Below the pieces are notes generated by a model, which was not told the DNA's origin, did no database searches, and was given only the letters and a program-made list of their open reading frames with translations. A DNA stretch of 48,707 nucleotides from Ignavibacteriota bacterium (GTDB lineage: Bacteria > Bacteroidota > Ignavibacteria > Kapaibacteriales > UBA2268): NCBI GenBank assembly GCA_020437395.1, contig JAGQWJ010000022.1, forward strand, positions 1 to 48,707, read 5' to 3'. Shown here one piece after another: positions 47,826 through 48,707 of this stretch. The translations under genes were made by a program, and so were the position numbers. Every line of letters starts with the position of its first letter. Position 1 is the stretch's first letter.

Positions 47826-48104
47826 AGAAAAACAATGTGCAAATCTTGTGCCGTTAAAGTAAATTAAAGTTTAATTAACTGAAAAATATTATATTACTAC
47901 AAATGAAGGAATGTGGAAAACTTTTCTTGCAATTAGTATATTTTATTTGTAAAGAAAAAAATTAATCTATAAATTGGTATTAACAAACTGATAGAATAAA
48001 TAAGATATTAGAATTAATTTAATCCTAATCTATATTAGTTATTAATAGACAATTTTTTCGATTAGGCAGTTTAATTTATTCAATTAAAAATAAAAGAGGT
48101 TAGT
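47826..48104. other. AT-rich intergenic region between divergent genes
   Basis: About 280 bases with no convincing gene. A 20-codon ORF from ATG 47902 lacks a Shine-Dalgarno and is probably chance. The region must hold promoters for the S66 gene (minus) and the lipoprotein genes (plus), but no clear promoter boxes, hairpins or operators stand out. Confidence 0.5.
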
Positions 48105-48128
48105 ATGGAGAAAGAACATTTTATTTAA
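48095..48128 (+). other. Short ORF with ideal Shine-Dalgarno ahead of the lipoprotein
   Basis: AGAGG (48095-48099) lies 5 bases before ATG 48105, which opens only MEKEHFI followed by TAA (48126-48128). This looks like the original start of the lipoprotein gene now out of frame with it, or a tiny upstream ORF. Confidence 0.5.
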
Positions 48129-48153
48129 TCTTTCATAAGCAATATTTGTAGTT

Positions 48154-48537
48154 ATGCTAATATCATGTAGTGAATCAAGAAAAAATGTAATTTCACCAAT
48201 TGATGATATAAGTTTATTTGTAAGCGATTATTCCTCTCTCGATGGTGCATGGGATGGTGACTGTCCAAATGAAACACATGATGGAGATCAAGAAGTTGAT
48301 TGCTATGGACAGCCAAGTAATTGTATTGTGATTTGTGGCTCAAGTGTATTATCTCCGGATTATACAGATTTCCAATATAATATTAGTATAAATAATTCTG
48401 CAGATTATTATGAAAACGGAAATGGTCAAACTTTTATGCCACTTAAAACACTCCCATATAACGATTTAATAAATGGATTAACTAAAATTATTAAAGTCAA
48501 TGCATCACCACACACTTATGCTATCATTGATTTATAG
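48154..48537 (+). CDS. Small putative lipoprotein with disrupted leader
   Basis: A 127-residue frame from ATG 48154 starting MLISCSES. The lipobox LISC is only five residues from this start. In the same frame the hydrophobic leader continues upstream (AIFVV) to a TAA at 48136-48138, and beyond that stop the frame reads WRKNILFNLS, a typical basic, hydrophobic signal start. The good Shine-Dalgarno and ATG (48105) are one base out of frame. The leader thus appears broken by at least two changes: the body may be a recent pseudogene, may start at a non-standard codon, or may contain sequence errors. The mature part is Asp/Asn/Cys-rich (GDCPNETHDGDQEVDC, NCIVICG) with four to five cysteines; no family recognised. 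The next lipoprotein gene follows closely. Confidence 0.55.
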   Translation: MLISCSESRKNVISPIDDISLFVSDYSSLDGAWDGDCPNETHDGDQEVDCYGQPSNCIVICGSSVLSPDYTDFQYNISINNSADYYENGNGQTFMPLKTLPYNDLINGLTKIIKVNASPHTYAIIDL

Positions 48538-48568
48538 ATTTAATGAAATTATAATTAAAAGAGCAAAG

Positions 48569-48707
48569 ATGATACTTCTTGTCTCATCTTTGCTTTTTAT
48601 TTTTAGTTGTAGTAATAAAACTAAAGTAGATTTAGTTATTGATGACGTAATTAATTTAGAACTTCCAACTGGATTTTATCCTAATAGAATAAAAATTTTA
48701 GATATTG
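48569..48707 (+). CDS. Putative lipoprotein (3' partial)
   Basis: From ATG 48569 the frame reads MILLVSSLLFIFSC, a lipoprotein signal with lipobox FIFSC, then SNKTKVDLVIDD, and it runs open to the window end. An in-frame TTG at 48527, overlapping the stop of the preceding gene, would add a basic N-terminus (NEIIIKRAK) and is a plausible alternative start. Only 46 codons are visible, so the family is unknown. It would be lipidated and processed by LspA. Confidence 0.6.
   Translation, partial: MILLVSSLLFIFSCSNKTKVDLVIDDVINLELPTGFYPNRIKILDI

Noticed and set aside
47902..47964. 20-codon ORF (MKECGKLF...) between the S66 and lipoprotein genes
   Set aside because: No Shine-Dalgarno, no recognisable features and a length expected by chance.

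Overview
The window reads as DNA from the Fibrobacterota-Chlorobiota-Bacteroidota (FCB) group. The evidence is at least four proteins with a C-terminal type IX secretion (T9SS) sorting domain, HYDIN/choice-of-anchor-D repeat proteins, a DUF1800/DUF1501 pair, MenA, a degenerate TraR/DksA protein beside lspA and ileS, and an IleRS with a non-canonical HIGH motif. I cannot separate Kapabacteria/Ignavibacteria-like from Bacteroidia-like on this evidence. I see no tRNA, rRNA, CRISPR array, transposase, phage or plasmid genes.

The window has two compositional parts. The left end, about 1 to 7,380, has mid-range GC (26 of 60 bases GC at 1-60; 23 of 60 at 6301-6360) and mixed codons with CTG, CGN and GGC. 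It holds the 3' part of a giant surface protein (Asp-box propeller, beta-solenoid, dockerin-like tail), a strong terminator and the first two thirds of a TPR sensor kinase. From about 7,390-7,560 onward the DNA is very AT-rich (11 of 60 GC at 7681-7740) and dominated by TTA, AGA, ATA and AAT codons. The change falls inside the open reading frame of the kinase, just after its HDLKNP phospho-acceptor motif. This is either a metagenomic assembly chimera or a recombination junction, so gene links across it should not be trusted without read support.

Right part, region by region. 8.1-9.5 kb: a YfcC/DcuC-type transporter overlapping the kinase by ATGA. 9.5-12.7 kb (minus): a secreted sortilin/VPS10-like propeller. 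12.9-24.1 kb (plus): a tight run of OmpA-family protein, MenA, DUF1800, Tat- and T9SS-tagged DUF1501, and a 1696-residue LamG/HYDIN T9SS protein. 24.1-29.2 kb (minus): a compact run transcribed as nitroreductase, SDR, cinA, tsaD, pepD. 29.3-32.4 kb (minus): an SBBP/Ig T9SS protein. 32.5-38.0 kb (minus): ileS, traR/dksA-like, lspA, rluD-like. 38.1-40.5 kb (plus): Rieske protein, queG, trxB. 40.6-41.8 kb (minus): sucC. 42.0-46.7 kb (minus): a 1568-residue VWA/HYDIN T9SS protein. 46.8-47.8 kb (minus): an S66 peptidase with a Tat-like leader. 48.1 kb to the end (plus): two small lipoprotein genes, the first with a damaged leader and the second cut by the window edge.

The window mixes housekeeping genes (translation, tRNA modification, lipoprotein processing, redox, TCA cycle, menaquinone) with a large load of cell-surface T9SS cargo. 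I found no defence system or mobile element. The most noteworthy items are the composition break inside the kinase, the DUF1800-DUF1501-LamG/HYDIN surface operon, the Tat plus T9SS double tag, the dockerin-like tail and the disrupted lipoprotein leader.
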